Position numbers and translations under genes: made by a program. This document shows, in pieces, positions 5,472 through 6,257 of a stretch of 6,257 nt of DNA. Within the stretch, counting starts at the first letter, position 1. Every line of letters begins with the position of its first letter. This DNA comes from Acidobacteriota bacterium. GTDB lineage: Bacteria > Acidobacteriota > Terriglobia > Terriglobales > Acidobacteriaceae. The stretch is taken from the NCBI GenBank assembly GCA_021805955.1, contig JAJZDO010000977.1, forward strand, positions 1 through 6,257, in the 5' to 3' direction. A model generated the notes under the pieces. It was not told where the DNA came from. It searched no databases and saw only the letters and a program-made list of their open reading frames with translations.

Positions 5472-6257
5472 ATGCCTTCCAACCTGTTGACAGATGTGAA
5501 GCTAAGGCAAGCCAAGTGTCCCAAAGGACAGTCCGTTTTGAAGCTGCATGACGGAGTGGGACTGTATCTCTGGGTATTCCCCAACGGAAGCAAATACTGG
5601 CGAATGCGCTATTGGATTGAAGGGAAGGAAAAGCTATCGGCTCTGGGTGTCTACCCGCAGGTCACGTTGAATCAGGCCCGTTCGCGGCGCGTCAAGATGC
5701 AGCGTCAGTTGGCCGATGGATTAGACCCAGCCGTTGCGCGGAAGGCCGAGAAACATGCCCGAATGATGGCCGCTGAAGGTTCCTTCGAGGCGGTTGCGAA
5801 GGAATGGTATGGCAAGCATGTCCACCAATGGAGCGCGTCCCACACGCGCGATGTGCAACGCCGTCTGGAAGCGAACATCTTCCCTGCTTTAGGCAAGCGG
5901 CCCATTGCCGAGATGGAAGCGCCGGAATTGCTTGCGGCGCTGCGCAAAATTGAATCGCGCGGTTCCCATGATCTGGCGCACCGTCTCTTGCAGGTCTGCG
6001 GGCAGGTGTTCCGCTACGCTATCGCGACGGGCCGATGCAGCCGCGATCTGTCGAAAGACCTGTACGGCGCTCTGGCACCGCACAAGAAAAAAAATCAGGC
6101 CGCCGTACGGCCAGAGGAATTGCCGGAACTGATGCGGGCCATTGCCGGATATGACCGGCTGGGCAGCAGCCAAGTGCGGCTTGCGCTTGAACTGCTGGCG
6201 CTCACTTTCGTTCGCACAGGCGAACTGATTGGCGCGACCTGGGATGAGTTCGACCTG
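5472..6257 (+). CDS. Tyrosine recombinase/integrase of P4 type, partial (runs off the right edge)
   Basis: Site-specific recombinase expected to integrate and excise a mobile element at the adjacent tRNA-Ser. The reading frame from ATG 5472 stays open for 262 codons to the last base of the window. The ATG is the first start after an in-frame TGA at 5460-5462; the ribosome site is weak (GGTG about 10 bases upstream). Residues about 5-90 are a DUF4102-like arm-binding domain (LTDVKLRQAKCPKG, HDGVGLYLWVFPNGSKYWRMRY, LGVYPQVTLNQAR, DGLDP). Residues about 103-200 are the SAM-like core-binding domain (SFEAVAKEWYGKH, RRLEANIFPALGKRPIAEM, VCGQVFRYAIATGRC). The catalytic domain begins near 212 (RPEELPELMRAI), and LLALTFVRTGELIGATWDEFDL carries the first catalytic arginine, R248. 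The remaining Lys, HxxR, His/Trp and Tyr are outside the window. The family is normally about 390-420 residues, so roughly two thirds is visible. Confidence 0.95.
   Translation, partial: MPSNLLTDVKLRQAKCPKGQSVLKLHDGVGLYLWVFPNGSKYWRMRYWIEGKEKLSALGVYPQVTLNQARSRRVKMQRQLADGLDPAVARKAEKHARMMAAEGSFEAVAKEWYGKHVHQWSASHTRDVQRRLEANIFPALGKRPIAEMEAPELLAALRKIESRGSHDLAHRLLQVCGQVFRYAIATGRCSRDLSKDLYGALAPHKKKNQAAVRPEELPELMRAIAGYDRLGSSQVRLALELLALTFVRTGELIGATWDEFDL

Overview
The window most likely comes from an Acidobacteriota (Terriglobia-type) chromosome. This is inferred from the large TonB-dependent receptor-like protein with an N-terminal carboxypeptidase-regulatory-like domain after the signal peptide, the moderately high GC content, and the neighbouring gene types. 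No ribosomal RNA or other strong taxonomic marker is present, so the placement is tentative.

Positions 1-4918 hold four genes on the minus strand. In the direction of transcription they are: a small secreted protein of unknown function (4918-4205, GTG start behind a strong Shine-Dalgarno); a membrane-anchored family 2 glycosyltransferase of the polyprenyl-phosphate type (4092-3106); a zinc-independent NAD(P)H:quinone oxidoreductase (3046-2069); and an outer-membrane TonB-dependent receptor-like protein (start 1784) that runs off the left edge. The receptor frame is broken near 412-414 by one apparent extra base. The correct sequence resumes in another frame and stays open to position 1, so the gene is either a fresh pseudogene or carries a sequencing error. 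The gaps between these genes (112, 59 and 284 bp) and their unrelated functions argue against one tightly coupled operon.

Positions 5196-5283 encode a complete tRNA-Ser(GGA) on the plus strand with an encoded CCA. Immediately downstream, on the same strand, lies a P4-type tyrosine recombinase (5472 to the window end). It has an N-terminal arm-binding (DUF4102-like) domain, a core-binding domain, and the first catalytic arginine before the window stops. A tRNA 3' end followed by a co-directional integrase is the classic left end of an integrative element or genomic island, so its cargo should lie to the right of this window.

The spacer between tRNA and integrase contains five exact copies of a 7-bp word (CGTGGTA or its complement TACCACG) in about 72 bp, two in one orientation and three in the other. 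This is the most unusual structure in the window. It is a good candidate for recombinase arm-type binding sites and/or an integrase autoregulatory operator. Nothing else inside the window amounts to a clearly new system; the interesting cargo, if any, lies beyond position 6257.
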